Source: Lentibacillus siamensis
GTDB lineage: Bacteria; Bacillota; Bacilli; Bacillales; Amphibacillaceae
Reading direction: 5' to 3'
Assembly: GCF_039522605.1 (NCBI RefSeq)
Contig: NZ_BAAADS010000001.1
Span: 496,001-560,000 of the forward strand
Length of the DNA: 64,000 nucleotides
Part shown: in pieces, positions 28,209 to 37,564 of the stretch
Layout of the letters: each line of letters starts with the position of its first letter
How positions within the stretch are numbered: position 1 is the stretch's first letter
Notes under the pieces: model-generated
Databases searched by the model: none
What the model was told of the DNA's origin: nothing
The model's input: only the letters and a program-made list of their open reading frames with translations
Translations under genes and position numbers: made by a program

Positions 28209-29171
28209 TTACAGCTCTCCAGTTAAATTGGCGCTTGGCCAGTATTTTTCCAGCAGCTGCTGCAGTTCAATTAAAAATTGATTGCGTCGCTCTTCCAGTT
28301 TTTCCATTTCCACGCCTGCTGTTTGCCGTTCACAACCTTCAATGACTTTTTCGGCAAGTTCATCGGTTAACTCGGGCGCTTCCAGCTTGGTCCATGGCAG
28401 CTTCAGCGCCGGGCCAAATTGTTCCAGTAGATGACGCATGCCTGCTTTTCCGCCGCCCATATGCAACGTCATGAAGGGTCCCATCAGTGCCCAACGTAAT
28501 CCTGGACCATATACGATTGATGCATCAACTTCCTCAGTGGTTGCGACGCCGTCATTTACAATGTGCAGCGACTCGCGCCAGATTGCTTCCATCAACCGAT
28601 CGGCAATATGCCCCTCAATTTCTTTATTTACGATAAGCGGCTTCATGTTAAGGCCATTGTAAAATTCCTTTGCATTTTCGACAAATTCCGAATCTGTTTT
28701 CGCACCGCCAACCAGTTCAACCAACGGAACCAAATAAACCGGATTGAATGGATGAGCGACAATTACCCGCTCCGGATAATGTTCCGCATCTGCCTGCAAC
28801 GTACTTGGCAAGATACCGGATGTGCTTGACGCAATAACCGCTCCAGCTGATGCATGCCGGTCGATATCGGCAATCACGCTGCGTTTCAACCCTTCACGTT
28901 CCGGAACACATTCCTGAATAAAGTCAGCACTCCCGACCGCTTTCGCCAAGTCTTCTTCAAAAAACAGATTATCCACGGACGCTCCTTCAGCCAGCCCCAT
29001 CTGTTCCATCGCCGGCCATGCATTACGTACTGCTTCCCGCATCCGTTCTTCCGCTCCAGGGGCAGGATCTGTCGCTGTCACCTGATAACCATTCGCCAAA
29101 AATCGTGTAATCCAACCGTTGCCGATTACGCCGGTTCCTACTACCGTAACTTTACTGATTGTATTATTCAT
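28209..29171 (-). CDS. lcdH: L-carnitine dehydrogenase (3-hydroxyacyl-CoA dehydrogenase family)
   Basis: The 320-residue product has an N-terminal Rossmann domain (VVGTGVIGNGW, about 9-19), the STSGILPS segment with the conserved Ser, and HPFNPVYLVPLVE, where the His-Pro-Asn motif is the family's catalytic region. It oxidises L-carnitine to 3-dehydrocarnitine with NAD in the cytoplasm. The neighbours (BKACE cleavage enzyme and thioesterase) form the complete pathway from carnitine to glycine betaine. The ATG at 29171 follows AAAGGAAGG and nearly abuts the BKACE stop, indicating coupling. Confidence 0.88.
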   Translation of the reverse strand: MNNTISKVTVVGTGVIGNGWITRFLANGYQVTATDPAPGAEERMREAVRNAWPAMEQMGLAEGASVDNLFFEEDLAKAVGSADFIQECVPEREGLKRSVIADIDRHASAGAVIASSTSGILPSTLQADAEHYPERVIVAHPFNPVYLVPLVELVGGAKTDSEFVENAKEFYNGLNMKPLIVNKEIEGHIADRLMEAIWRESLHIVNDGVATTEEVDASIVYGPGLRWALMGPFMTLHMGGGKAGMRHLLEQFGPALKLPWTKLEAPELTDELAEKVIEGCERQTAGVEMEKLEERRNQFLIELQQLLEKYWPSANLTGEL

Positions 29172-29172
29172 A

Positions 29173-30066
29173 CTAGCCTTCCTTTCCATTCGGGTTCCGC
29201 AAGTTTAATAAATCACGTGCTTCTGCTGGTGACATAATGTCAGATCCGAGACTCTGTACAATCCCCAGAGCTTTATCCACGAGTTGTTCATTTGTTGCCA
29301 GCTGTCCTTTTTTCAAATACAGATTGTCCTCCAGGCCAACACGAACATTTCCGCCCTGCAATACGGATTCCGCGACAATCGGCATTTGCATGCGGCCAAT
29401 CCCAAATGCTGCCCATCGTCCATTTTCCGGAATTCTGCTTTTCATATACGACAATGTTTCCGCATCGGCTGCCGCACCCCATGGGATACCAAGGCAAAAC
29501 TGAAACAGCGGATCACCGTCAATCAGTCCTTCTTGCATCAATTGATTGGCAAACCGGATTTGGCCGGTGTCAAAACATTCCAGTTCAGGCTTTACACCAC
29601 TTTCCTGTACAAGCTTAGCCTGTTTGCGCAGCCAGTCAGTCGGGCTGACATACAGCATGTTGCCGAAATTGACACTGCCGCAATCCAGTGTACACATTTC
29701 CGGAAGCAATTTTCCAACCGGTTCATGACGCTCTTCCGGTGTTTGAATATCAGTGCCGGCACCGCCTCGGGTTGGATCGTCCTCACTCGGAACCCAATCA
29801 CCGCCGCCACCGGACGTAATATTGATAATCACATCTGTGTCCGCTTCACGAATCCGTTCCACTGTTTCCTGATAAAGGTTGACATCATGACTTAACTTTC
29901 CCGTCTCCGGATCACGGACATGGATATGTGCAATCGTTGCTCCTGCTTTGGCCGCTTTGATTGCCGAATCCGCTATTTCTTTTGGGGTAACCGGTACATG
30001 TGGACTCTTTTCGGTCGTTTCACCGGCACCTGTTACCGCACATGATAAAATTACTTTTTTATTCAT
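29173..30066 (-). CDS. 3-dehydrocarnitine cleavage enzyme (BKACE / DUF849 family)
   Basis: The 297-residue product belongs to the beta-keto acid cleavage enzymes: metal-binding H-x-H motif AHIHVRDP (about 46-53), the NITSGGGG loop, and the ECFDTG and GLEDNLY motifs. With acetyl-CoA these enzymes split beta-keto acids; in this operon the substrate should be 3-dehydrocarnitine, giving acetoacetate and betainyl-CoA. The start at 30066 has AGGAGG 7 bases upstream and overlaps the GbsR-type gene end by 8 bases. Confidence 0.87.
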   Translation of the reverse strand: MNKKVILSCAVTGAGETTEKSPHVPVTPKEIADSAIKAAKAGATIAHIHVRDPETGKLSHDVNLYQETVERIREADTDVIINITSGGGGDWVPSEDDPTRGGAGTDIQTPEERHEPVGKLLPEMCTLDCGSVNFGNMLYVSPTDWLRKQAKLVQESGVKPELECFDTGQIRFANQLMQEGLIDGDPLFQFCLGIPWGAAADAETLSYMKSRIPENGRWAAFGIGRMQMPIVAESVLQGGNVRVGLEDNLYLKKGQLATNEQLVDKALGIVQSLGSDIMSPAEARDLLNLRNPNGKEG

Positions 30067-30604
30067 TTGAATTCCTCCTGTTTTTTGGTACATATTTAAA
30101 TATTTCGCCGCTTTCAAAGTGTGCAATTAATCGGCGAATCCAGTCATAATAATCCATCCACTCATACGCTTCTTCCAAATAATCATTAATCAGCTGCTCA
30201 TCTTCAGCCGATAATTCCGCCTGTTTTTCCTGTATTTCCTTAAGGTTGCGCATCAATTTCTGCTCAAACTGTTTATTCCGTTTAATCGCCTTTTGCCATG
30301 TCGAGGTAAATAATGAAATAAATGTTTCATAATAATCCTGTTCTACCTGATATAAGTCTTTACGAATCCCCGGTTTAAATACACGTTCGGCAATATTCAG
30401 TTCCATCATTTCCCGGACAACCTGACTCATGCGCATTTTACTCATACCGGTTTCAACGGACAGTTCATCCAGCATCATTGGTTCGCGATTCATATAAATC
30501 GTGCCAAGAACACGCCCAACGGTTGGGGATACGCCAAATGCATGCATATTATCGATAAGTTTTTCAATAAATTGCTGCTTCACACCATAAACCTGTTCGT
30601 CCAT
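30059..30604 (-). CDS. GbsR/MarR-type transcriptional regulator
   Basis: The 181-residue product has a winged helix-turn-helix (about 25-85) and a long helical C-terminal region, like the GbsR/OpcR repressors that control choline and glycine betaine genes in Bacillus. It heads the carnitine operon and is divergent from the OpuC-type importer, so it may control both. The effector is probably carnitine, choline or a related quaternary amine. AT-rich palindromes in the shared promoter region (30716-30751) are candidate operators. Confidence 0.82.
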   Translation of the reverse strand: MDEQVYGVKQQFIEKLIDNMHAFGVSPTVGRVLGTIYMNREPMMLDELSVETGMSKMRMSQVVREMMELNIAERVFKPGIRKDLYQVEQDYYETFISLFTSTWQKAIKRNKQFEQKLMRNLKEIQEKQAELSAEDEQLINDYLEEAYEWMDYYDWIRRLIAHFESGEIFKYVPKNRRNSNE

Positions 30605-30715
30605 CACAATCCCCTTTCAAACATCCTTTCGTACTATATCATAATAACAAAAACCTTCAAAAAATCGTTTTGGCATGTATTTTAAAGAATAAACGAGAAA
30701 AACAGAGCATACCTG

Positions 30716-30751
30716 TTATAAATTTTATAAATAAAAAAGTTTATAAACTTT
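30716..30751. promoter_or_regulatory. AT-rich palindromes, candidate operators for the GbsR-type regulator
   Basis: Two palindromes lie side by side between the divergent genes: TTATAAATTTTATAA (30716-30730) and the perfect 16-mer AAAGTTTATAAACTTT (30736-30751). Their position about 150 bp upstream of the importer and 110 bp upstream of the regulator fits a shared operator. Function is inferred from position only. Confidence 0.45.
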
Positions 30752-30901
30752 ACGTGTTTTACAAAATGCATATAGTTCGTTAAGCTGAGAAAGTTCTCGG
30801 GGTGAAGACAGCTCACACCTATACGTCCAAAAACATGCTAGCAAACTCTTATCCCGATCAATTCCCGAATAGATAATCAAAACTACGGAGGTGGCATTTT
30901 C

Positions 30902-32044
30902 TTGCTTACATTTCAAGATGTTTCCAAAATATATGGCGGAACAAAAAAAGCAGTCGAAAATATGACATTGGAAGTTGAAAAAGGAGAATTTATCGTCTTT
31001 ATCGGTCCGAGTGGCTGCGGAAAGACAACGACCATGAAAATGATTAACCGATTAATCGAGCCGACAGATGGAACGATTTCCATTGAAGGTGAAAACATAC
31101 TGGATAAAGATCCGGTACAGCTGAGACGGGAAATCGGTTATGTGATTCAACAGATCGGTCTTTTCCCGCATATGACCATCCAGGAAAATATTTCACTTGT
31201 GCCCAAACTGTTAAAGTGGCCAGAAGATAAACGCCGCAAACGGGCTGAAGAACTGCTTAGCCTTGTTGACATGGATACCGAATACCTTAACCGTTTCCCG
31301 CATGAACTGAGCGGCGGACAGCAGCAGCGGATCGGTGTATTGCGGGCGCTTGCCGCAGATCCTCCCCTTATTTTAATGGACGAGCCTTTTGGTGCACTTG
31401 ACCCGATTACACGGGATTCTCTGCAGGAGGAGTTTAAAAAACTGCAGCAGTCACTCGGCAAAACAATTGTGTTCGTCACCCACGATATGGACGAAGCACT
31501 CAAATTGGCTGACCGGATTGTCATCATGCGTGATGGTGAGCTGGTACAAGTTGGAACACCGGACGAAATTATGCGAAAACCTGCCAACGAATTTGTTGAG
31601 CAATTTATCGGAAAAGAGCGGCTAATCCAGGCACAGCCAAATATCCAGACAGTTGAGCAGATCATGAATCACGATCCGATTACCATCACGATGGAACAGA
31701 CACTGGCTGAAGCCATCCAAATCATGAAAAACAAACGGGTAGACTCGCTGCTTGTCGTTGATGAACAGCGGAAACTGCAAGGATATATTGATATTGAAAT
31801 TATTGACCAGAACCACACGAAAAGTACGCTCGTCAAAGAAGTCGTAAATTCGGAAATTTATTCGGTTGAAGAAGGAACATTACTGCGCGATTCCATTCAC
31901 CGGATTTTGCGCAAAGGAATTAAAAATATTCCGGTAGTCGATAACAAACAAACACTGTTGGGCATTGTTACACGCGCTAACCTTGCTGATATTGTCTACG
32001 ATACAATCTGGGGCGAAATGGATACGACTCAATCAGCTGGTTAA
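30902..32044 (+). CDS. opuCA: OpuC-type osmolyte ABC transporter ATPase with CBS domains
   Basis: The 380-residue product has an ABC ATPase domain (Walker A GPSGCGKTT, signature LSGGQQQR, Walker B LILMDEPFGALD) followed by two CBS domains (about 255-370) that in this family sense ionic strength or nucleotides. It energises uptake of quaternary amines such as glycine betaine, carnitine or choline. The start is TTG at 30902, 10 bases after GGAGG. It leads a four-gene operon. Whether it is OpuB-like or OpuC-like in specificity cannot be decided; the neighbouring carnitine genes favour carnitine. Confidence 0.9.
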   Translation: MLTFQDVSKIYGGTKKAVENMTLEVEKGEFIVFIGPSGCGKTTTMKMINRLIEPTDGTISIEGENILDKDPVQLRREIGYVIQQIGLFPHMTIQENISLVPKLLKWPEDKRRKRAEELLSLVDMDTEYLNRFPHELSGGQQQRIGVLRALAADPPLILMDEPFGALDPITRDSLQEEFKKLQQSLGKTIVFVTHDMDEALKLADRIVIMRDGELVQVGTPDEIMRKPANEFVEQFIGKERLIQAQPNIQTVEQIMNHDPITITMEQTLAEAIQIMKNKRVDSLLVVDEQRKLQGYIDIEIIDQNHTKSTLVKEVVNSEIYSVEEGTLLRDSIHRILRKGIKNIPVVDNKQTLLGIVTRANLADIVYDTIWGEMDTTQSAG

Positions 32045-32062
32045 TGAAAGGAGATGAAACTT

Positions 32063-32707
32063 TTGCTGGACTTTTTAGCCAATAATGGTACACAGCTTTT
32101 AGTAAAAACCTGGGAACACTTTTATATTTCACTGACAGCCGTCCTGTTAGGAATTCTTGTGGCGGTCCCGCTTGGAATACTGCTGACGCGCACACCTAAA
32201 GTCGCCGGCTTTGTTATTGGAACAGTTGGGGTCGTTCAGACCTTTCCAAGCCTTGCGATTCTTGCTTTTTTCATACCAATTCTTGGAGTTGGTAAAATAC
32301 CGGCTATTGCAGCCCTGTTCTTCTACTCCATGCTGCCAATTCTGCGCAACACATTTACAGGGGTGAAAGAAGTCAATCAAAACCTGCTTGAAGCCGGAAC
32401 CGGAATGGGCATGAGCGGCTGGCAGCGGATCATGCATGTCGAACTGCCGCTTGCAACCCCAGTTATTATGGCGGGTATTCGAGTTTCCACCGTCTATTTG
32501 ATCGGTTGGGCAACACTCGCATCTTTTATCGGAGCCGGTGGTCTTGGTGACTACATTTTTAACGGACTAAATTTATACCGGACCGACCTGATTCTTGCAG
32601 GGGCTATTCCGGTGACATTGATGGCGTTGCTTACCGATCTGCTCTTTGGATATCTCGAAGGCCGCCTGACTCCGGATGGATTAAAAGACCAACAGGATGC
32701 AGCATAG
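32063..32707 (+). CDS. opuCB: OpuC-type osmolyte ABC transporter permease
   Basis: The product of about 214 residues has five to six membrane segments and the EAA-type permease signature (EAGTGMGMSGWQRI...). It forms half of the channel with the second permease downstream. The ATG at 32054 directly abuts AAAGGAG, so the in-frame TTG at 32063 (9-base spacing) is the more likely start. It starts about 18 bp after the ATPase stop. Confidence 0.87.
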   Translation: MLDFLANNGTQLLVKTWEHFYISLTAVLLGILVAVPLGILLTRTPKVAGFVIGTVGVVQTFPSLAILAFFIPILGVGKIPAIAALFFYSMLPILRNTFTGVKEVNQNLLEAGTGMGMSGWQRIMHVELPLATPVIMAGIRVSTVYLIGWATLASFIGAGGLGDYIFNGLNLYRTDLILAGAIPVTLMALLTDLLFGYLEGRLTPDGLKDQQDAA

Positions 32708-32723
32708 GAAAGGAGAGGAAACC

Positions 32724-33644
32724 GTGAAATTCACAACCTTCAAAACAATTGTCATACTGCTGATTTCCGTCGTATTGCTGAGCGGTTGTTCACTGCCAGG
32801 CTTAAGCGGGCCCAAGGACAAAACAGTAACAGTCGGTACTTTGGGCACAGCGGAATCGGCCATTATGGGAAATATGGTCAGCTTAATAATTGAACACTAT
32901 ACAGACCTTCAGACCGAATTAATTACCAACATGGGATCATCCACCGTACAGCATAAAGCTATGTCCAACGGGGAAGTTGATGTTACTGCTACCAGGTATA
33001 CCGGTACAGACCTTGTCGGTGCACTCGGTATGGATCCTGTTAAAGATCCGGACAAAGCGATGAAAATTGTCAAACGAGAATTCCAGCAGCGCTTTAATCA
33101 GACATGGTTTGATTCGTATGGTTTTGCTAATTCCTATGCATTTACCGTAACGAGTGAACTAGCCAAGAAGAAAAACCTCAAAACCGTATCAGATCTGAAA
33201 GCAATTGCAGACGAACTTCGACTCGGTGTGGACAGCGCCTGGATTAGAAGACCGGGTGTCGGTTATGAATCCTTTAAAAAATCATACGGATTTGCATTTA
33301 ACCGCATCTTTCCAATGTCAATCGGACTTGTCTATAAAGCAGTGGAAAGCGGCGAAATGGATGTCGTTCTTGCCTATACAACAGACGGACGACTGGAAGC
33401 TTTTGACCTTGTCACATTGAAAGACAATAAACATCTGTTTCCACCGTATGACGCTTCACCGGTTGCCCGGAACGAAGTATTGAATCAACACCCTGAATTG
33501 AAGGACATCCTTCAGAAATTAAGCGGAACAATCAGTACGGAAAAAATGCGACGGCTGAACTATCTCGCGAACGTAAAAATGAAAGAACCAAAAGTTGTTG
33601 CAAAAGAATTTCTTGAGAAACATAACTACTTTGAAGATAAATAA
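32724..33644 (+). CDS. opuCC: OpuC-type osmolyte-binding lipoprotein
   Basis: The 306-residue product has a lipoprotein signal with lipobox LSGC near residue 22, then an OpuAC-like ligand-binding fold. It captures quaternary amine osmolytes at the outer face of the membrane. The GTG at 32724 follows AAAGGAGAGG; an ATG at 32697 in the permease tail lacks a site. It lies between the two permease genes as in the opuB/opuC operons of Bacillus. Confidence 0.88.
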   Translation: MKFTTFKTIVILLISVVLLSGCSLPGLSGPKDKTVTVGTLGTAESAIMGNMVSLIIEHYTDLQTELITNMGSSTVQHKAMSNGEVDVTATRYTGTDLVGALGMDPVKDPDKAMKIVKREFQQRFNQTWFDSYGFANSYAFTVTSELAKKKNLKTVSDLKAIADELRLGVDSAWIRRPGVGYESFKKSYGFAFNRIFPMSIGLVYKAVESGEMDVVLAYTTDGRLEAFDLVTLKDNKHLFPPYDASPVARNEVLNQHPELKDILQKLSGTISTEKMRRLNYLANVKMKEPKVVAKEFLEKHNYFEDK

Positions 33645-33659
33645 CAGGAGGTGACGACA

Positions 33660-34334
33660 ATGGAACTGCTACAGGATTTATGGATTTATTACAGCCAGAA
33701 TTTCGGTTATGTATGGGAAGAATTTATCCGGCACTTTCTGATGTCGGCATATGGAGTGCTGTTTGCCGCTGTCATCGCGATACCAGCAGGCATTTTCATT
33801 TCACGGCACGCCAGACTCAGCACATTTGTGATTTCACTGACAAACATCATTCAGACCATTCCGGCACTGGCAATGCTCGCCGTTTTAATGCTGGCAATGG
33901 GACTGGGCGCGACAACAGTTGTATTTGCGCTGTTTTTATATTCCATCCTGCCTATTTTGAAAAACACGTATACCGGCATGCAAAATATTGACAGTGCACT
34001 GCTCGAATCCGGACGTGGAATGGGCATGAACAAATTCCAAATACTGCGGATGGTCGAACTTCCGCTTGCCTTATCTGTGATTATGGCCGGACTCCGGACA
34101 GCACTCGTTATTGCGATCGGTATTGCCACGATTGGTACATTCATTGGCGCCGGCGGTCTTGGTGACATTATTATCCGCGGAACAAATGCCACAAACGGAG
34201 CACCAATCATTTTAGCAGGGGCAATTCCAACCGCCGTCATGGCAATTATCGCCGACTTTGGTATGGGCTGGCTTGAACGTGTCCTTTCCCCTGTCAAAGG
34301 AAAAACTGCCAAAAACGGGCAGGAAGCTGCGTAA
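33660..34334 (+). CDS. opuCD: OpuC-type osmolyte ABC transporter permease, second
   Basis: The 224-residue product has several membrane segments and the permease signature ESGRGMGMNKFQI. It pairs with the first permease. ATG 33660 follows AGGAGG with an 8-base spacer. The operon ends with a hairpin at 34350. Confidence 0.88.
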   Translation: MELLQDLWIYYSQNFGYVWEEFIRHFLMSAYGVLFAAVIAIPAGIFISRHARLSTFVISLTNIIQTIPALAMLAVLMLAMGLGATTVVFALFLYSILPILKNTYTGMQNIDSALLESGRGMGMNKFQILRMVELPLALSVIMAGLRTALVIAIGIATIGTFIGAGGLGDIIIRGTNATNGAPIILAGAIPTAVMAIIADFGMGWLERVLSPVKGKTAKNGQEAA

Positions 34335-34349
34335 CACCAGATCCATAAC

Positions 34350-34376
34350 ATTCCCGGCCCAAAAATGGCCGGGAAT
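34350..34376 (+). terminator. stem-loop after the opuC operon
   Basis: ATTCCCGGCC / GGCCGGGAAT, a 10-bp perfect stem with a 7-base A-rich loop, lies 16 bp after the operon. The tail is only weakly T-rich, and the next gene starts 24 bp on, so some read-through into the hydrolase gene is possible. Confidence 0.55.
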
Positions 34377-34399
34377 CCTATTTAGGAGGAGAAAATTTT

Positions 34400-36136
34400 A
34401 TGCAAATCATACTTGATAAAAATGTCGCTTGTACATTACGTGATGGCACGATACTCTATAGTGATATTTACCGTCCGGGAGAGGAAGGCAACTTTCCGGT
34501 TCTGCTGACACGGCTCCCATATGGAAAAGATTTGCCGTTTTATTCCCATCGCTACCTGGATACAAACCGTCTAGTACAAAACGGTTATGTCGTGATCATC
34601 CAGGATGTTCGCGGCCGTTTTGAATCAGAAGGCGAATTTGTACCGTTTATTCATGAAGCTAAAGACGGTTATGATGCAGTCGAATGGGCGGCAGCATTGC
34701 CTTATTCTTCCGGAAAAGTCGGCATGTTCGGTTTATCCTATTACGGTTTCACCCAACTGGCCGCTGCTGCAGAACGCCCGCCGCATTTGGAAGCGATTTT
34801 TCCTTCCCAAAGTCTGAACGACCCAAGACGCGGCAACATGTATCATAATGGAGCATATGGGCTTGGCACATCGGAAACATGGGCACTGGAGTCAATCGTT
34901 CCAGACATGTTGAAACGAAAATATGGCGCCGGTACGAAAAAATATCAGGAAATGATGAACAAAGCTGCCAATTTCATCAATCATATCAACGAATGGTACC
35001 ACTACAAACCAATCAGCGAGTGGCCGCCATTGCGGGAATTAGGAGTCGGTGATTATTTCTTCGAGCAGCTTCACCTTGAATTGAATGACAGCTCCTGGGA
35101 TAAAGCAAGTGTTTTCAATCGTTATAAAGAAATGGATGTACCAGCCTACCATGTCGCGGGATGGTATGACTCACTGCTCCAATCCACACTGGAGAATTAC
35201 GTGGAAATGGATCAACTGGGAAGCCAGCAGCAAAAACTGATAATTGGTCCATGGGCGCATGGTGACTTCAAGTCAGTCATCGGTGAACGAAACTTTGGGA
35301 TTCACGCATCCGAAGATTGGATTGATTTAAACAATGACTTGACCGGTTTGCATATTGACTGGTTCAATCACTGGCTAAAAGCGGAACAGTCGAAAAATAT
35401 CGATGAACCACCTGTAAAGCTTTTTGTCATGGGGACCAACCGGTGGCGGAGTGAACAGGAATGGCCGCTCGCCCGAACGCAATATACACCGTTTTATTTA
35501 CACAGCCATGGTCAGGCAAATTCCCGCTCCGGAGATGGCACATTATCATTTGCGAAACCTGGCGATGAAGCAGTTGATTCGTATATCCATAATCCTGATC
35601 AACCTGTACCAACCGTTGGAGGCGGAACACTGTATGATGGTGTTCAAACAACTGGCCCGCACGATCAGAAAGTAATTGAAAACCGCGATGATGTCCTTGT
35701 CTACACATCGGAAAAATTGGACAAACCGCTGGAAGTTACGGGGCCGATAAACGTAAAATTATGGGCAGCAACCGATGCGCCAGATACGGATTTCACCGCA
35801 AAACTGGTCGATGTTTTCCCGGATGGAACCGCCATCAACCTCACTGACGGCATTGTCCGGTCCTGCTACCGGAACGGCTATACGCCGGAACCGGAGCTTA
35901 ACGGAGAAATCGTCGAGTATGAAATGGACCTATGGGCCACCAGCAACGTCTTTTTACCGGATCACCAAATCAGAATCGAAATCGCATCCAGCAATTTCCC
36001 GCGATTTGACGTGAACCCGAACACCGGAAAAACGATGCTGAACAGCGCGGAAACGAAACCAGCAAAACAAACGATTTATCATAATGAAGAGTATCCGTCA
36101 CATGTTGTATTGCCGGTTATTCCGAATGAAGCTTAG
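34400..36136 (+). CDS. CocE/NonD (S15-type) alpha/beta hydrolase
   Basis: The 578-residue product has an S15/CocE alpha/beta-hydrolase domain with the nucleophile elbow GLSYYG (Ser about 115) and VRGRFESEGEF loop (about 70-80), plus a C-terminal jelly-roll X-Pro dipeptidyl-peptidase-like domain (about 330-560). Members are acylases, cocaine-type esterases or dipeptidyl peptidases. It is cytoplasmic (no signal peptide), follows the opuC operon with a good AGGAGG site and ends at a strong terminator. Given its place among carnitine and osmolyte genes, it may hydrolyse an ester or amide of an imported quaternary amine, but this is inference. Confidence 0.8.
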   Translation: MQIILDKNVACTLRDGTILYSDIYRPGEEGNFPVLLTRLPYGKDLPFYSHRYLDTNRLVQNGYVVIIQDVRGRFESEGEFVPFIHEAKDGYDAVEWAAALPYSSGKVGMFGLSYYGFTQLAAAAERPPHLEAIFPSQSLNDPRRGNMYHNGAYGLGTSETWALESIVPDMLKRKYGAGTKKYQEMMNKAANFINHINEWYHYKPISEWPPLRELGVGDYFFEQLHLELNDSSWDKASVFNRYKEMDVPAYHVAGWYDSLLQSTLENYVEMDQLGSQQQKLIIGPWAHGDFKSVIGERNFGIHASEDWIDLNNDLTGLHIDWFNHWLKAEQSKNIDEPPVKLFVMGTNRWRSEQEWPLARTQYTPFYLHSHGQANSRSGDGTLSFAKPGDEAVDSYIHNPDQPVPTVGGGTLYDGVQTTGPHDQKVIENRDDVLVYTSEKLDKPLEVTGPINVKLWAATDAPDTDFTAKLVDVFPDGTAINLTDGIVRSCYRNGYTPEPELNGEIVEYEMDLWATSNVFLPDHQIRIEIASSNFPRFDVNPNTGKTMLNSAETKPAKQTIYHNEEYPSHVVLPVIPNEA

Positions 36137-36143
36137 AATAACG

Positions 36144-36175
36144 AAGGCTGGCAGATAAAAACTTCTGCCAGCCTT
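36144..36175. terminator. bidirectional terminator between hydrolase and peptidase genes
   Basis: AAGGCTGGCAG / CTGCCAGCCTT, an 11-bp perfect stem with a 10-base loop, lies between two convergent genes and can serve both. Confidence 0.75.
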
Positions 36176-36218
36176 ATTCAATCTTTCATGGTATGCATTT
36201 GAAATTATTAATCTTCCA

Positions 36219-37325
36219 CTATAAAACCTGCAAGTCCCTAGGAAACGACGTTAACACCTCTGCCTCGCCCTTTTCGTTAATAAAAACTTCATCCTCAATA
36301 CGGACACCGCCGTATCCCGGTATATAAATCCCCGGCTCGATAGTGAAGAATACCCCTTCTTCCGCAAGTTGTTCATTATTTGCGTGAATCGACGGTTCTT
36401 CATGCACGTCAATCCCCAGTCCATGTCCGACACGATTATTAAAATAGTCACCATATCCACTCTTGTCGATGACATCTCTCGCAGCCAGATCAAATGTTTT
36501 CAGGGGCTTACCGGATTGGACTGCATTGATTCCCGCCTGATTGGCTTCCAGTACAATATGATACATCTCTTTCTGCTTTTCAGAAGGCTCACCAATCACA
36601 AACGTTCTTGTTGTATCTGAACAATAGCCATGTTTTGTTTTCACACCAAAATCTATCAGAAGGAAGTCGCCATTCTGAAACTTCCGGTCATCTGGAACGC
36701 CGTGCGGCAATGCAGACTTTTCACCGGAAAGCACAATAGGCGAAAACGAAGGTCCTTCCGCTCCAAACTTTTTCATAAGGTATTCCAGTTCAGCAGTCAA
36801 GTCCACCTCCGTCATACCGGTTTTCACCTTTTTCATTCCTTCTTCCAGTACCTTCTCGATGATATCCACTGCCTCCTGCAAATATGTAACTTCCTGCCTG
36901 GATTTTTTCAATCGCAGCTTATTTATGAAAGGCTGAATATCATCATAACTCACCTCTGGAAAAGCAGCATTCAAGTTGCGATGTTTGAACATACTCGTTT
37001 CTTTCATTTCCAGACCGATGCTCTTTATATCAGTACCAACATTGTTTTTTAATATGGAAAAAGGATCCGCTTCATCCGATATCGGAATAATTTTTTCGAC
37101 AAATGAGTCGTTTTCAGCGATTTCTTTGTCCAATGCCGGTACAAACAATTTGAATTCCGCTGTTTGTCCATCCCAAACCAGTGCCATAAAACGCTCATGC
37201 GGATCCGAATCGAACCCGGTAAAATAGAATACGTTGGCTGGTGATGCAATGAGCGCAATAGAGAAATTCTGTTCCTTTAAATATTGCTGTAATTGTTCTA
37301 GTCTATTTTGATAATCCAATGACAT
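36219..37325 (-). CDS. M24-family metallopeptidase (Xaa-Pro dipeptidase-like)
   Basis: The 368-residue product has a creatinase N-terminal domain (about 8-135) and a pita-bread catalytic domain (about 145-360). The five metal ligands are visible: Asp in LIDFG, Asp in CSDTTRT, His in GHGLGIDVHE, Glu in TIEPGIY and Glu in RIEDEV. It should cleave Xaa-Pro dipeptides in the cytoplasm. The presence of an S15-family hydrolase next door would fit proline-peptide use, though the two genes converge and are not co-transcribed. Confidence 0.87.
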   Translation of the reverse strand: MSLDYQNRLEQLQQYLKEQNFSIALIASPANVFYFTGFDSDPHERFMALVWDGQTAEFKLFVPALDKEIAENDSFVEKIIPISDEADPFSILKNNVGTDIKSIGLEMKETSMFKHRNLNAAFPEVSYDDIQPFINKLRLKKSRQEVTYLQEAVDIIEKVLEEGMKKVKTGMTEVDLTAELEYLMKKFGAEGPSFSPIVLSGEKSALPHGVPDDRKFQNGDFLLIDFGVKTKHGYCSDTTRTFVIGEPSEKQKEMYHIVLEANQAGINAVQSGKPLKTFDLAARDVIDKSGYGDYFNNRVGHGLGIDVHEEPSIHANNEQLAEEGVFFTIEPGIYIPGYGGVRIEDEVFINEKGEAEVLTSFPRDLQVL

Positions 37326-37564
37326 GTAAATTCCTCCTTCGCCTATAGTATAACATGCAACATGAAAGTCTGGACCCTGTAAAGGATCAGCCAGAAATTT
37401 TTTTAATGAAACGTACTATTTCTTATATGAACTACCTTTCCTGGTGATACTCCCAAAAATATAGAACACATCAGAATACCAGCCAAAATTTGATTAAACA
37501 ATCAAATAATAGTACAATCTTCAACTGTTGTATCGTTAAATTTCTAAGAACGGGAGGAATGACC

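Noticed and set aside
29284..29895. 203-codon plus-strand ORF opposite the BKACE gene
   Set aside because: The minus-strand gene has strong family motifs and operon context; the plus frame has no recognised domain or ribosome binding site.
34400..36136. Calling the S15-type hydrolase an X-prolyl dipeptidyl peptidase
   Set aside because: It has the fold but sequence alone does not separate peptidases from CocE-type esterases/acylases, so the general name was kept.
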